Below, piece after piece: positions 27,561-37,637 of a stretch of 64,000 bases of DNA. The DNA lies in assembly GCF_033898505.1 (NCBI RefSeq), contig NZ_JAXAFK010000008.1, positions 33,829 to 97,828 on the forward strand, read 5' to 3'. The notes beneath the pieces are model-generated. The model was not told where the DNA came from. It saw only the letters and a program-made list of their open reading frames with translations, and searched no databases. The translations under genes and the position numbers were made by a program. This stretch comes from Pectobacterium carotovorum (GTDB lineage: Bacteria; Pseudomonadota; Gammaproteobacteria; Enterobacterales; Enterobacteriaceae). The first letter of the stretch is position 1. Each line of letters begins with the position of its first letter.

Positions 27561-28376
27561 ATGAAAGAAAGTTTTTTTGATCCGGACCTGGTGCCGGAGG
27601 AGACCGTATTACCTGAAGTTAATACAATTCGCACGAATGAGTCGGAGACCCCATCAGACACGGCGCCGGTAAAAGAATCACCTACAGCACCTAAATGGGG
27701 GCTGTGGGGTTATGACCTTAAAACTTTGCTGCTTGCTGGCGCTGCTGTGATTGCTCTTCTGGCGTATGCCTTTTGGCCAGATGAACCGCCAGCCCAGGCG
27801 CTTACTCCGGATTCTCCCCCTCCTGCTCAGCAGGAGGTGAACACAGGACAAGGCCTAAACTTATCCAGCAAACAGGACGATGAACTGAGTTCAGCCACTC
27901 CTGATGGAATCACAGAGCCGGAGCCATCCCACTCACTGGCAGAAAACACTGACCGGGCACTTATTGGGGCGACAGCTTCCGTTGATAACAAGGAATTCAG
28001 GGAGCTTAAGGAGTACGGCGAAGCCAACCGGCAGGCAATAAAGCTCCTGAATGACAGGATAAGGGATAGCGAAAAACGCCTGGCTGATCTTGAGGCAAAA
28101 TTAAATACCCTTAGCACAAAGCAGGCTTCAGCTCCTCAGAAGGTCTCCACTACTACATCCCCCCACCGAGTGAAAAACGTATCAGCGGCTGTTAATAGCG
28201 GCCTTAAAAACTGGCGCATTAACACCGTATATCCGGGTATGGCCTGGATCACCCACAACGGTAGTACATGGTCCGTCCAACCCGGGGATCAAGTAAATGG
28301 CCTGACAATCCGCAGCATTGATGCTGAGCGCCGAATCGTCGTAACCAGCAAAGGCGTAATTCGCCAGGGGGATTGA
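27561..28376 (+). CDS. traP: Transfer protein TraP (IcmG/DotF-like)
   Basis: A 271-aa bitopic protein: acidic N-terminus, one membrane segment (about 56-72), a coiled-coil part (about 135-185, NRQAIKLLNDRIRDSEKRLADL) and a C-terminal beta domain (YPGMAWITHNGSTWSVQPGD). The architecture matches TraP/DotF. ATGA overlap with traQ. Confidence 0.86.
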   Translation: MKESFFDPDLVPEETVLPEVNTIRTNESETPSDTAPVKESPTAPKWGLWGYDLKTLLLAGAAVIALLAYAFWPDEPPAQALTPDSPPPAQQEVNTGQGLNLSSKQDDELSSATPDGITEPEPSHSLAENTDRALIGATASVDNKEFRELKEYGEANRQAIKLLNDRIRDSEKRLADLEAKLNTLSTKQASAPQKVSTTTSPHRVKNVSAAVNSGLKNWRINTVYPGMAWITHNGSTWSVQPGDQVNGLTIRSIDAERRIVVTSKGVIRQGD

Positions 28377-28903
28377 TGGACGCCATCCAAATCCTCGTCC
28401 ATGTAGCTGACAACCTAAAGACCAGCGGCATACGTCTCATTCTGGCGCTGGGGTTATTTTTTGGCGCTTTAGGCTGTCTGGCCACATTGATATCGGTCGT
28501 TAAGAGCTCCCGCAGCGGTAAACCAGCAAACGGTATGAAAGCCCTGGTGTCATTTTGTCTGGGCGGCGCTCTCATCGCCATGCAACAAATGATGAACAAG
28601 GCGGCTCACACCCTGAGCTTTGGGGATGTGTCATTCGATTCCATAGCCTATGCACCCGAATCTATGGGGCAGGCAAAACTGGCCATCGATGCCGTCTTAA
28701 CGCTTCTGCGTGTTGTCGGGGTTTTATTTTTTTATATGGGTATTAGACGAGCCCGAAGGTCCCTGGTTGATGGCCATACCGGCTTGTCAGCCCGTGAAGA
28801 TGTTTCCTCCGGAATAGTTATGGGAGTAGTTGGCATCCTGCTGGCGTGTAATCCCGAACTACTTAATGCACTGCAAAAAACACTGGGTTTAACCTGGAAT
28901 TAA
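28373..28903 (+). CDS. traQ: Transfer membrane protein TraQ (IcmC/DotE-like)
   Basis: A 176-aa polytopic protein with about four membrane segments (near 20-40, 58-68, 105-123 and 145-160). Size and order fit TraQ. IcmC-type proteins are small inner-membrane parts of type IVB systems. Confidence 0.84.
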   Translation: MMDAIQILVHVADNLKTSGIRLILALGLFFGALGCLATLISVVKSSRSGKPANGMKALVSFCLGGALIAMQQMMNKAAHTLSFGDVSFDSIAYAPESMGQAKLAIDAVLTLLRVVGVLFFYMGIRRARRSLVDGHTGLSAREDVSSGIVMGVVGILLACNPELLNALQKTLGLTWN

Positions 28904-28927
28904 TTCAACAACAAAGAGGTAGTAATA

Positions 28928-29311
28928 ATGAGTAATTTTACAATGTTAGTTTCCGTTCGCATCCAGATGGCACTGTCTTCACTGCGCGAACGTTTAGGAG
29001 TGGTCCTTACTTTATTGCTTGGACCGCTAACTTTACCCGCGTATGCAGACGATGACCTTTTCGGCATGTTTGACGGGGTTGCGGATAGCGCTGATAACTC
29101 AGGTAAAAGTATCCTCAAACTGTCCAAGTTCGGCGGTATTGGCTGCGTGGCAGTTGGGGTGTGCCTCTGGGTCGCTAAAAAGAAAAACCCTCAGATTGGT
29201 TGGGGATGGATTCTGACCTTTATGGGGGCTGGTTTCATCATGATTGCTCTCGACCAGTTCATCAAAAAAGGTCAAACAACTATCAAACTGAATCCAGTTG
29301 ATGTCGGCTAA
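28928..29311 (+). CDS. traR: Transfer membrane protein TraR (IcmD/DotP-like)
   Basis: A 127-aa protein with an N-terminal hydrophobic signal region (about 18-38, ending AYAD) and two membrane segments (about 65-82 and 88-105). This is the IncI transfer TraR, unrelated to the DksA-like TraR of F. It is followed by a GC hairpin at 29326-29346 (GCTCCGGC arms) that may attenuate transcription into the next genes. Confidence 0.82.
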   Translation: MSNFTMLVSVRIQMALSSLRERLGVVLTLLLGPLTLPAYADDDLFGMFDGVADSADNSGKSILKLSKFGGIGCVAVGVCLWVAKKKNPQIGWGWILTFMGAGFIMIALDQFIKKGQTTIKLNPVDVG

Positions 29312-29325
29312 ATCCTGAAATTATC

Positions 29326-29346
29326 GCTCCGGCCGTGCGCCGGAGC
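29326..29346 (+). promoter_or_regulatory. Hairpin after traR
   Basis: Perfect 8-bp arms GCTCCGGC / GCCGGAGC with a 5-base loop and no U-run. It may protect the 3' end of the upstream message or act as a weak attenuator. Confidence 0.45.
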
Positions 29347-29379
29347 TTCGCTCACTAATTCGGAGAAATAACCTCATCT

Positions 29380-29586
29380 ATGAACATCGAAATTTATTAT
29401 TCAGAAGCCCATGACCGTATTTACGCAGCAGACAAAGGAACAAAACAGGAAACAGACGTAACAGAGCAAGTAGTCAGAGCCGTGATGGGGCAAATTGGCG
29501 GTATAGGCTATAAAATCCCGGTTCAGAACCAGGGGAAAATCGTAGCTGAAATAGGGATGTTTCTGCCGGAGCAGACTGAATGCTAA
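29380..29586 (+). CDS. Small unknown protein between traR and traT
   Basis: A 68-aa soluble protein (MNIEIYYSEAHDRIYAADKG) with no signal or membrane segment. Its stop overlaps the traT start by 7 bp, so it is part of the tra operon. IncI1 plasmids have a small traS-like gene around here; I cannot assign homology by eye. Confidence 0.7.
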   Translation: MNIEIYYSEAHDRIYAADKGTKQETDVTEQVVRAVMGQIGGIGYKIPVQNQGKIVAEIGMFLPEQTEC

Positions 29587-30533
29587 AGCTTCCTGAAAGG
29601 TTATACACAATATGCCCCATTGAAATTGAGGCATGCTTAGACGATGAAACAGATAATAAGCCGGATTTACTGCTTATTAAGCCGCCTGATAATGTTGCGT
29701 TTTGTTCATTCGTCGAACCCATAAGTGAAGAATTTCTCTTATGCGGGATCAAACGCGATGCATACGGTAACGACAGCGAAATTTATCTTCTGCCAATAAA
29801 TTGCCTCTCCGAACATCTGATGAAGCTCCGTTCTTCAGCTACTGATAACGAGCTTGTAGAACTTTTACTTAAGCGATGCCGGCGATGGCTTCGTATGGGT
29901 CTGGAATATCTACGTTTAGCATTCCCGGTAAAGCAGGAAACGTTCAATGTTGGTCAACAAATCTGGGGCCATGATATCGCTGCGCCTTCTCCTGTTTTAA
30001 CTCAGCGCGCACACCAACTCTCAGGCGGCAAGTGTGCCACCTGCGAGTATTACAGCAGACATAACACCCTCATGTTCAGAGATGGCAATCTGGATAATCA
30101 CGATGATGCAAATCTTGCCGTGGTTTGCCCTGTTTGTGCCTGCAGTCGCCGTCTGAACAATTTGGGGGCAAATGATGGTGTGATGGTTTATCTGCCTGAA
30201 CTAAAACCTGCTGACCTCAGCCGTTTGTTAAGAACAGTAATCGCTGCGCGACAACATGGAGATGCCCGTCAGAAGAAGGGTGCCACGGCAGTTCTTCACT
30301 GGCTAATAGAGCATCGAAAAGAGGCTGAGGCTTTCTGGGGTACGAGCCATCCTGGTGAGTTTGGGCAGGCGCTTATACAGGTTCCCGAGGAGAAAAGAGA
30401 AGATCTACAACAGCGATTAAGACACATTGCTCTTATTCCAAACCCAGACATCCTTTCCGATCACATAGAACAACCTGCTGTTAAGCCAACAGCCTGGCAA
30501 TTTCTGCTAGATGAATATCGTAGTCATCCCTGA
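29580..30533 (+). CDS. traT: Transfer protein TraT (IcmJ/DotN-like)
   Basis: A 317-aa cytoplasmic protein with a zinc-site pattern in its second half: CATCEYYSRH near residue 150 and CPVCACSRR near 185, like the Cys pairs of IcmJ/DotN. DotN binds the coupling protein DotL, so this should work with TrbC. This is not the F-plasmid surface-exclusion TraT. Confidence 0.78.
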   Translation: MLKLPERLYTICPIEIEACLDDETDNKPDLLLIKPPDNVAFCSFVEPISEEFLLCGIKRDAYGNDSEIYLLPINCLSEHLMKLRSSATDNELVELLLKRCRRWLRMGLEYLRLAFPVKQETFNVGQQIWGHDIAAPSPVLTQRAHQLSGGKCATCEYYSRHNTLMFRDGNLDNHDDANLAVVCPVCACSRRLNNLGANDGVMVYLPELKPADLSRLLRTVIAARQHGDARQKKGATAVLHWLIEHRKEAEAFWGTSHPGEFGQALIQVPEEKREDLQQRLRHIALIPNPDILSDHIEQPAVKPTAWQFLLDEYRSHP

Positions 30534-30555
30534 CAGTCCACCTGAGAGTATTACA

Positions 30556-33500
30556 ATGAAAAATCCTTTAGTCTCTGCGCTTCAATGTGTTGAAGAGGCG
30601 TTGGCCTACGCCTCTCGATATGCACTGGGACATGATTTCACTCGCTACTGCGACTTACGCACCACAATAGGACTGACCGACGATGACAAAAAACGTCGGC
30701 CGGATATGGATGCCCCTTACATCTTCCTGACTGAGCAAGGCCATTACGCAAGTGTCTTTGAGGTTGAGGGAACCTACTGCCAGTTTAATGAACAAGAGGC
30801 TTTAACGGAGCAAGAAAAGAGAGATACATCCCTTTTCAGTAATTATATCGACCGCCTCCAAAACCTCCTAAACAGTGAATTTAAGAATCTTGGCCATAAG
30901 CTCAGCTTTGTCTTTGAAAAGGACCCTGATAAAGCCGAAGAAGAGTTGCGTAAATTACTGGCTCACCAGTATCGATCACTCAAACGTATGGGGTTGGATT
31001 TAACCGATATACTGGACGAGCGAATTGAAAAAATGGTGCCGTTTGTTGCCCGCGAGCGCGCGTTTATGGTGGTATACACCGCACGTGAGGCATTAGCCCC
31101 GATTGAAATAAAAGATGAGGAAAAACGCAGAGAGAAAATACTCAAAAACACACCAGGTGCACGTTATGGTCAAAATCCGGCTTTTCAGGAACTTGAAGGT
31201 TTAAAAATCCGCCACGATACGTTCGTCAGCACTCTTGAAAACCAGTTTGGGAAGGGTGATTTCGGCACGCGTATTCGATTAATGAACGCTCGTGAGCTTG
31301 GCTTTCATCTTCGTGAAGAAGCTGAGAGAGAAAGTACTTCATCAAACTGGCGGCCTTTTCTGCCTGGAGACATTAAATGGCCTCACGGCTTACCAAAAGG
31401 TGATGATCATTCTCCCCTGCTTGCTCCTCATCTCAATTACCAGCTGTTTAACAGTAAACCTAAAGTTGAAGGTGATTTCATTCATCTCGACGGTTTCTGG
31501 CATTCAACATTAGCTATATCGCTCGGCCCACAGCAGCCTGAAACTTTCAGCCAGCTTTTCAGCAAAATGAGTCGTAGCCTTCCCTGGCGTATACGAATGG
31601 ATTTGATGCCAAATGGTCTCAACGTGCTGGGCGGGAAGAAACTGGTGCTGAGCATGGCAGCGCTCCTGCCACCTATTCGCCCTATCTACAACTCAGTTCA
31701 GTGGCTGGAAAATACCGAGAAATCAGAACCGATATGTGTAATGACTATCTGCGCATCAACTTGGGGGCGCACAAAAGAGATCGTTAAACGAAACAGAACT
31801 CTTCTGAAGAAGGGTCTTCAATCATGGGGTATTTGTGAGGTTACAGATACATTTGGCGATCCTGTTCGCGCTTGGGTATCAACGATGGTCGGTGCCAATG
31901 CTCTGAGTATTCCATCATTGATGTTTCCTCCACTTTCAGCAGCTCTGGCCCTTCTGCCATTGCAGCGACCGGCAACGCCATGGGCGGACGATGCAAGCAT
32001 TATTTTTGGCACACCTGACGGTAAACCATTCCCGGTAAAGCTTGCGAGTAATCTTCAGACCAAGTTTACGGAGATCGTAGCCGGTGAACCGGGAACGGGT
32101 AAATCCGTCGCGCTGGGTTCGTTAAGTGAGGCGATTCTTTTTTCAGGTCAAAACAACCTGCCATTTTTATCTTACATAGATAAAGGGTTCTCAGCACAAG
32201 GGCTGGTCAAGCTGATTCGTGATGCGCTTCCATCTCATCGGAAACACGAAGTGGTTGGTCTGATACTGGAAAACAGCCGTGAGTATTGCAAAAACCCTTT
32301 TGATGTCCAACTGGGAATGAAATACCCGCTGACTCCTGAGAAGGAATATCTGGTCAATATTTGCGAAACGCTCTGTGTCAATCCGGAGACAGGTATCCCT
32401 CCCAATGCTCAGGATTGCCGCCAAATTCTCAGCAAAGTCATTGATATGACATTTGAATTTAATGCTGATAAGTCACCGGTACGCTATGCACAAACACTCG
32501 AACCGGAAGTAGACGAAGCTCTGGATAAAACGGGGATACGCCACGATTACGATGAGACATGGTGGACTAAAGCTACATGGTACGAAGTTCGCGATCTGCT
32601 TTTTAATAAAGGAGAGATTAAAGCTGCGACAAGAGCACATTACCAGGCAATGCCTGAGCTGAGCGATCTGCAGCTGTATCTCAATGACGAAGATGTCAAA
32701 GCCCAGTATGGAGATATCACGCGTGAAGCTAGCGGTGAAAAACTTCTGTCTTACATTGGTCGCTGCCTGGCTGACGCATTAAGTTCCTACAAAATGCTGG
32801 CAGGCCGGACGGTATTTGAACTTAACCCGGATACCCGTGTTATCGCAATTGATCTTAACAACGTCGTAGGCGGTAAAACTCGAGCAGGGCAAGTTAAAAC
32901 AGGTCTTATGTATCTCTATGCTGGCCAACTTGCTGCCGGGCACTTTGAGCTGCCCCAGTACCGCAACGAGCTCATGAGTCATCTGCCTGAAGCATACCGC
33001 CCCTTCCATCACGAACGTCTTATACAGCTGGCGCAGGAGGTAAAAACCAAAATCTACGACGAGCTACACAATGCGAAGGATATCCCGTTCATTATGAACA
33101 AGCTGGTTACTCAGGATCTTGAAAACCGTAAATTCTTTATTCGCACCGTTTTAAGTTCTCAATACCTGAACCACTTCCCGCACGAAATTCTGAAGTCTGC
33201 GAACAGCCTATACCTGATGCAGGTCAGCCATGAAGATTTACCCCTCCTGACTGAACATTTTGGTGTGCCGGCGCATACGGCTCAGGCTTTCCGGTACATA
33301 GGTTCTGGTGCATCCCCTGACGGCAGCGGAACCCATTTCCTCGCAGTATTCCGTCTGAAAACGGGCCGGGTGGTGCAAATTCTCAAAAACACGCTGGGTC
33401 CGAAAGAGCTCTGGGCGCTGAACTCCACACCGAAAGATGCTGCGCTGCGCGATCAGCTGTATGACTTGTTCGACGGACGAACGGCCCGCGCCATTCTGGC

Positions 33501-33633
33501 CGAAGCCTTCCCGACTGGTAGTGCAATAAAGCTGATTGATTTACGCCAGAAAGAAGCCAAAGAAACCGACCATGGCAACGTGATTAACCGTCTGGCCAGC
33601 GAGCTTATCGCAGCTCGCGGCCTGCAAATCTAA
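30556..33633 (+). CDS. traU: Transfer ATPase TraU (DotO/IcmB-like, VirB4 class)
   Basis: A large VirB4-class ATPase, 1025 aa from ATG 30556 (an upstream ATG at 30511 would give 1040 aa but lies inside traT). Walker A GEPGTGKSVALG is at about residue 510. R64 TraU is close to 1014 aa. It is the hexameric base ATPase of the type IVB machine. Confidence 0.93.
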   Translation: MKNPLVSALQCVEEALAYASRYALGHDFTRYCDLRTTIGLTDDDKKRRPDMDAPYIFLTEQGHYASVFEVEGTYCQFNEQEALTEQEKRDTSLFSNYIDRLQNLLNSEFKNLGHKLSFVFEKDPDKAEEELRKLLAHQYRSLKRMGLDLTDILDERIEKMVPFVARERAFMVVYTAREALAPIEIKDEEKRREKILKNTPGARYGQNPAFQELEGLKIRHDTFVSTLENQFGKGDFGTRIRLMNARELGFHLREEAERESTSSNWRPFLPGDIKWPHGLPKGDDHSPLLAPHLNYQLFNSKPKVEGDFIHLDGFWHSTLAISLGPQQPETFSQLFSKMSRSLPWRIRMDLMPNGLNVLGGKKLVLSMAALLPPIRPIYNSVQWLENTEKSEPICVMTICASTWGRTKEIVKRNRTLLKKGLQSWGICEVTDTFGDPVRAWVSTMVGANALSIPSLMFPPLSAALALLPLQRPATPWADDASIIFGTPDGKPFPVKLASNLQTKFTEIVAGEPGTGKSVALGSLSEAILFSGQNNLPFLSYIDKGFSAQGLVKLIRDALPSHRKHEVVGLILENSREYCKNPFDVQLGMKYPLTPEKEYLVNICETLCVNPETGIPPNAQDCRQILSKVIDMTFEFNADKSPVRYAQTLEPEVDEALDKTGIRHDYDETWWTKATWYEVRDLLFNKGEIKAATRAHYQAMPELSDLQLYLNDEDVKAQYGDITREASGEKLLSYIGRCLADALSSYKMLAGRTVFELNPDTRVIAIDLNNVVGGKTRAGQVKTGLMYLYAGQLAAGHFELPQYRNELMSHLPEAYRPFHHERLIQLAQEVKTKIYDELHNAKDIPFIMNKLVTQDLENRKFFIRTVLSSQYLNHFPHEILKSANSLYLMQVSHEDLPLLTEHFGVPAHTAQAFRYIGSGASPDGSGTHFLAVFRLKTGRVVQILKNTLGPKELWALNSTPKDAALRDQLYDLFDGRTARAILAEAFPTGSAIKLIDLRQKEAKETDHGNVINRLASELIAARGLQI

Positions 33634-33646
33634 TACAGAGAGTCCC

Positions 33647-34843
33647 ATGAAAAAACTCATACTGGCTGCCTGCATAGGCGGTGTGATGCTGCCTGTGTAT
33701 CAGGCGTTCGCCTATCCCGTTGAAGTCATGTCCAGCATGCCAATAACTACCGAGGTCGTTCCCCAGCTATCGACAGCTAACGGCACGCTCGGCAGTATTC
33801 TCAGCACCAATCAGCAGATTGGGGGCGCTGTCAGCTCCGGAAACGACAAAATTGCCGCAATGATCCAGCAATCGACCGAGAACATGCAGAAATACGCGAC
33901 ATATGCCCAACAGATTCAGAATCTGGAGGAAGCCAGACGCAGTTACACCGTTCCTGACTCGATCTGCAGCGAATCATCGTCGGGGCAAGCAACGCAAATT
34001 TCTCGTCAGGCCGGAGCTAAACAGGCGAGCCTATCCCGTGGGGGGGGAGTTAACAACTCTGCAGTCAAAAAAGCCCTTTCATCAAAACCTGATGCGCCAG
34101 AAAAAGACCTGTTTGCCACCGCTGACATCCACCGCAACTATTGCACCAAAGAGGACGCTGATGCCTGGGGTGACCTCTGTAACGGCGTATCCGATCTGCC
34201 TGGAGGCGATAAACAAATCCGCTCATTACTGGCTGGCGCTGGCCCGGAGGATAAAGCCCCGGAACTCACATTTAGTCAGGAGCAAACCGACGCTGCAATG
34301 ATGTACCTGAAAAACTCATCGCGCCGTAGCGTGGGACGAGCGCTGAAAAAAGGTGAAGTCAAAACCGACAGCGGTCGTCAGTACATAGGAATGATGACAG
34401 AGCACGATTCGATCCAAAGCGCTGCTGAACAGCCTCAGCTGGCCATGGTTGCTGCCAGCCAGCCCAACGAAGCAACTAAAGATGTACTGGCAGAAACCCT
34501 GCAAACGCCATCCAGCAAGGCATGGTATGACGCAAACGCCTCTGAAGAGGCAAAGCGCACCGGCCTGATGTCTCTGCGTGAATTTGAGTCCTTTGAAGTT
34601 AATCGCCGCTATGCCAATACCGATTACCAGACAGACCTGCAGGGAATGGATGGTGATAACCTGGTACGCGAATCCATCCGTGTCCAGAGCCTTCAGAACG
34701 CTCTTCTTCTGGGAATTAAACAGCAACTGCATGAGAACGCGATCCTGAGTGGGCAACAGCTCAGCTTACAGGGTGCTCAATACTACGAACCACGTCTGGC
34801 AGAGAAACTGCAACAGGCCGCTGCGGGGGCAACTCGTCAATGA
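33647..34843 (+). CDS. traW: Transfer protein TraW (IcmX-like)
   Basis: A 398-aa exported protein (signal peptide ending QAFAYP) with a coiled-coil start (NQQIGGAVSSGNDKIAAMI, then IQNLEEARR) and four cysteines (DSICSES, NYCTKED, GDLCNG). Position and layout match TraW of IncI1/IncL-M. A periplasmic role is likely, with unknown mechanism. ATGA overlap with traX. Confidence 0.82.
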   Translation: MKKLILAACIGGVMLPVYQAFAYPVEVMSSMPITTEVVPQLSTANGTLGSILSTNQQIGGAVSSGNDKIAAMIQQSTENMQKYATYAQQIQNLEEARRSYTVPDSICSESSSGQATQISRQAGAKQASLSRGGGVNNSAVKKALSSKPDAPEKDLFATADIHRNYCTKEDADAWGDLCNGVSDLPGGDKQIRSLLAGAGPEDKAPELTFSQEQTDAAMMYLKNSSRRSVGRALKKGEVKTDSGRQYIGMMTEHDSIQSAAEQPQLAMVAASQPNEATKDVLAETLQTPSSKAWYDANASEEAKRTGLMSLREFESFEVNRRYANTDYQTDLQGMDGDNLVRESIRVQSLQNALLLGIKQQLHENAILSGQQLSLQGAQYYEPRLAEKLQQAAAGATRQ

Positions 34844-35352
34844 AGAAAATTGGAAAAAAAGCATGGTTCACCGCCAACCTCGTCCTCCCGCTCTGGGAGG
34901 CAGGTCGCATGGTTCACGCTGCCCGATACGCAGCAGAGAAAAATGCGGAACGATTTCGTCGCCTAAAACCTGAATCAACCAAAAAAGAAACCGAGACGCT
35001 CAGTTTTGATGAGGCCGTAGCCGCCAGCGGCCAGAGTCGTGAGTCGCTGATACGGCGTTATCTGCTGGCTAAACGGATCTGGTTAATGATGTTCTTCATG
35101 ACGGCCGGGATTCTGATACTACTCCCGATCATGACCCTGGCATCTGGACTCCCTATGTATGGGGTATTCCTGTTTCGCTTGCTGAGCATGATATTCATGC
35201 TGGCAGCTTTTGCCGGCATGCTATTCGTAAACGCGATGAAAAATCAGTTTCGAATATGGCAACTGCTTAACAAGGAGTTAGGTCTATTTACCCAGTGGCG
35301 AGCCTCGCAAGCTTGGATTAAAGACGTATTCACCTGGCGTTCCCCTGCCTGA
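34840..35352 (+). CDS. traX: Transfer membrane protein TraX
   Basis: A 170-aa inner-membrane protein with two membrane segments (about 84-103 and 110-128) and basic cytoplasmic ends. It fits TraX of IncI plasmids by order and size; it is unrelated to the F pilin acetylase TraX. Confidence 0.8.
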   Translation: MKKIGKKAWFTANLVLPLWEAGRMVHAARYAAEKNAERFRRLKPESTKKETETLSFDEAVAASGQSRESLIRRYLLAKRIWLMMFFMTAGILILLPIMTLASGLPMYGVFLFRLLSMIFMLAAFAGMLFVNAMKNQFRIWQLLNKELGLFTQWRASQAWIKDVFTWRSPA

Positions 35353-35405
35353 TTTCACCTATGCCGTCCTACGGACGCGCATTCTGCTCGTTTTGGAAAA
35401 ACTCT

Positions 35406-37550
35406 ATGAAAAGACTGCTTCTGTTACTGACCGCTCTCGGAGCGGTCAGTTTGTCGTTGCCAGCTTTTGCAGACAGTATCAATTACGACACTATTACCGG
35501 CGCCGCGACACGCAACTCTGACTTATCTCGTCAGTTGCTTATCATGGTGTTTGGCGATGTTGTAAATAATCCTCTGCAACCGCAAAACGTCAGCTTTATA
35601 GGCCTGTTATATGGCGTCTTTAACGCCATTATCGCTGGCTTGGCATTTATCTGGTTTATGGCGATCACACTGCGTGCCACCGTACTGACTGGTAATCGCG
35701 GGAGAGTATTTGGACAGGGGAACACAATGATGGCGCCGGTGTCCTCACTGGCTGGCTTCATGGCCCTGGTTCCAACGCCTTCCGGATGGTCCATATCCAA
35801 TCTGGCATTTTTGTGGATGGCCTCGATTATGGGTGTTGGCAGCGCCAATCTCCTTACCGACAAGGCTGCTGATGCAATCATGGATGGTCAGTCCCTTATA
35901 ATGCAACCCGTCGCCGGTGAGACCATCACTGCTGCGCGCGGTGTATTTGATATGTATCTGTGCAAGGCTGCGTTAAACACTGAACAGGCTGAAATGCACC
36001 AGGTTGGGAGCAGCAATACGCCCGCAATGTCTGAGCGACGCTCCTCCGATGGCCGCGAGATTCGTATTACGAACGGCAGCGCAATATGTGGGAGCGCAAA
36101 GCTTCCAGAAACAAAAGACAGTGACTCATGGTTCTCCTTTAGCGTACCGATAAATTCCGGACCTATTGAGAATGCTCAGATGAACGCATTTTCAGAGATC
36201 AATAACACACTCTCCAGCAGTGCCGAAAATTTTGTGAGCGCGTGGAAAAGCTACCAGGAGGGCGGCCAGTCCAAACTTCCTGATGTAGAAGCAGAAATCC
36301 AACAAGCTGCACGGCGCTATGAAGACACCATAACCGCGGCAGCATCGAGCGTAAATAATGAAGGTACAATTCGCAATGAACTTGCTAATTACCTGAAACA
36401 AAGCGGTTGGATTGCTCTCGGTGCCTGGTATCAGTCTTTTGCCACAGCAAATCAGAAAGTAAATTCAATTGCCCACAAAAGTCCTGTCGTAACTGGACAG
36501 TCAAATATCGGGGAGGTCGGTGTAGGAAAGCTTCTTCAAGAGATACGTACTGCGCTGGCTTCACAAAGAAAGAACTCAAGCTATACGCCTCCGCTTGGTT
36601 CAGTTAATGCTTCTGGTAATGGCAATATTGATGACGTACAAACTGCAAATGATGCGCTAACGAAAGTCATGTCCAATGGACAGTGGTTAACCAGCGAAAT
36701 AATCCAGAACGTAATGCAAGATGGGCCTGACTCGTCTACACAGGTCAATCCATTACTTAAAATGAAGGCTATCGGTGATTATACGTTAATTGGAGCACAA
36801 CTCGCCTTCACCGCTTTTACTGCAGCGAAAGCGGCCGTTGATTGGGCTTCTGCTGACGGGAACGGAATTGCGAGGATAATTAACACTGTTTCTGGTGTTG
36901 GATATATAGCTAAAAGCATAATGAGCTCTGTTTCCCCGGTGGTGTACTTCATTCTCTTCATACTATTAAGCGTTGGGTTTTCTCTTTCGATATTCCTGCC
37001 ATTCATACCGTTGATATATTGGATCACAGCCTGCACCTCCTGGCTTGGTAGCGTGTTAATCGGTACAACAGCTGGGTCTTTGTGGGCCGCTACCCATATT
37101 GGAACGGAAGAGGATAAAGGTAGCCGCGCTAATTATGGCTATATATTCCTCATAGATGCGGCTATTCGTCCATCCCTTATGGTGTTCGGGTTCTTCTTTG
37201 CAAGTCTCGTAGTTGTTGCCATAGGTACGCTTCTGAACATGCTAATAACCCCAGCCCTCGCAAACGTACAGGCTGATTCAGTAACCGGTCTGGCAAGTAT
37301 AATCGGGATTTTGATGATTTACGCTCGCCTATGTACCACGTTGGTTTCGTCGGCATTTAGCCTTCAGGTTTATTTACCGGATTACGTGATAGCCTGGCTT
37401 GGTGGAAGGGAAGCTGCTCAAATGATGAAAGGTGCCGTTGAATCAGCACGCAGTATGTTTGCAGGATTTGGCAGTAAAACTGGACAAACGCCTGGTCTGA
37501 AAAAAATCGACTCGGTAAAACCAGGGGACGATGCTAACGGGTTTAAATAA
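35406..37550 (+). CDS. traY: Transfer membrane protein TraY (DotA-like)
   Basis: A 714-aa polytopic DotA homologue. The ATG at 35406 is preferred over 35361 because it opens directly into a signal peptide (MKRLLLLLTALGAVSLSLPA) after a GGAAA site. Membrane segments cluster near 55-75, 110-150 and again at about 500-640, flanking a long periplasmic loop (about 160-460). In R64 TraY is the target of the exclusion protein ExcA, encoded after the toxin-antitoxin pair. Confidence 0.9.
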   Translation: MKRLLLLLTALGAVSLSLPAFADSINYDTITGAATRNSDLSRQLLIMVFGDVVNNPLQPQNVSFIGLLYGVFNAIIAGLAFIWFMAITLRATVLTGNRGRVFGQGNTMMAPVSSLAGFMALVPTPSGWSISNLAFLWMASIMGVGSANLLTDKAADAIMDGQSLIMQPVAGETITAARGVFDMYLCKAALNTEQAEMHQVGSSNTPAMSERRSSDGREIRITNGSAICGSAKLPETKDSDSWFSFSVPINSGPIENAQMNAFSEINNTLSSSAENFVSAWKSYQEGGQSKLPDVEAEIQQAARRYEDTITAAASSVNNEGTIRNELANYLKQSGWIALGAWYQSFATANQKVNSIAHKSPVVTGQSNIGEVGVGKLLQEIRTALASQRKNSSYTPPLGSVNASGNGNIDDVQTANDALTKVMSNGQWLTSEIIQNVMQDGPDSSTQVNPLLKMKAIGDYTLIGAQLAFTAFTAAKAAVDWASADGNGIARIINTVSGVGYIAKSIMSSVSPVVYFILFILLSVGFSLSIFLPFIPLIYWITACTSWLGSVLIGTTAGSLWAATHIGTEEDKGSRANYGYIFLIDAAIRPSLMVFGFFFASLVVVAIGTLLNMLITPALANVQADSVTGLASIIGILMIYARLCTTLVSSAFSLQVYLPDYVIAWLGGREAAQMMKGAVESARSMFAGFGSKTGQTPGLKKIDSVKPGDDANGFK

Positions 37551-37564
37551 TCCAATTTTCGCCG

Positions 37565-37593
37565 AAAAAAAGACCTATATTTAGGTCTTTTTT
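37565..37593. terminator. Bidirectional terminator after traY
   Basis: A7-GACCTA / TAGGTC-T6 hairpin with a 3-base loop, A-rich before and U-rich after. It ends the traH-traY transcript. Confidence 0.88.
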
Positions 37594-37614
37594 GTGCTAC
37601 ATTTATATCAGCAC
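37594..37614 (+). promoter_or_regulatory. Candidate autoregulated promoter/operator of the toxin-antitoxin pair
   Basis: Inverted repeat GTGCT / AGCAC around a TTATAT stretch, about 25 bp before the antitoxin start. Antitoxins of this family usually bind such a repeat over their own promoter. Confidence 0.45.
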
Positions 37615-37637
37615 CTTCATCTGATCCTGAGGTAAGC

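Noticed and set aside
34316..34756. 146-codon minus-strand ORF inside traW
   Set aside because: Lies opposite a well-supported operon gene and shows no ribosome site or protein family.
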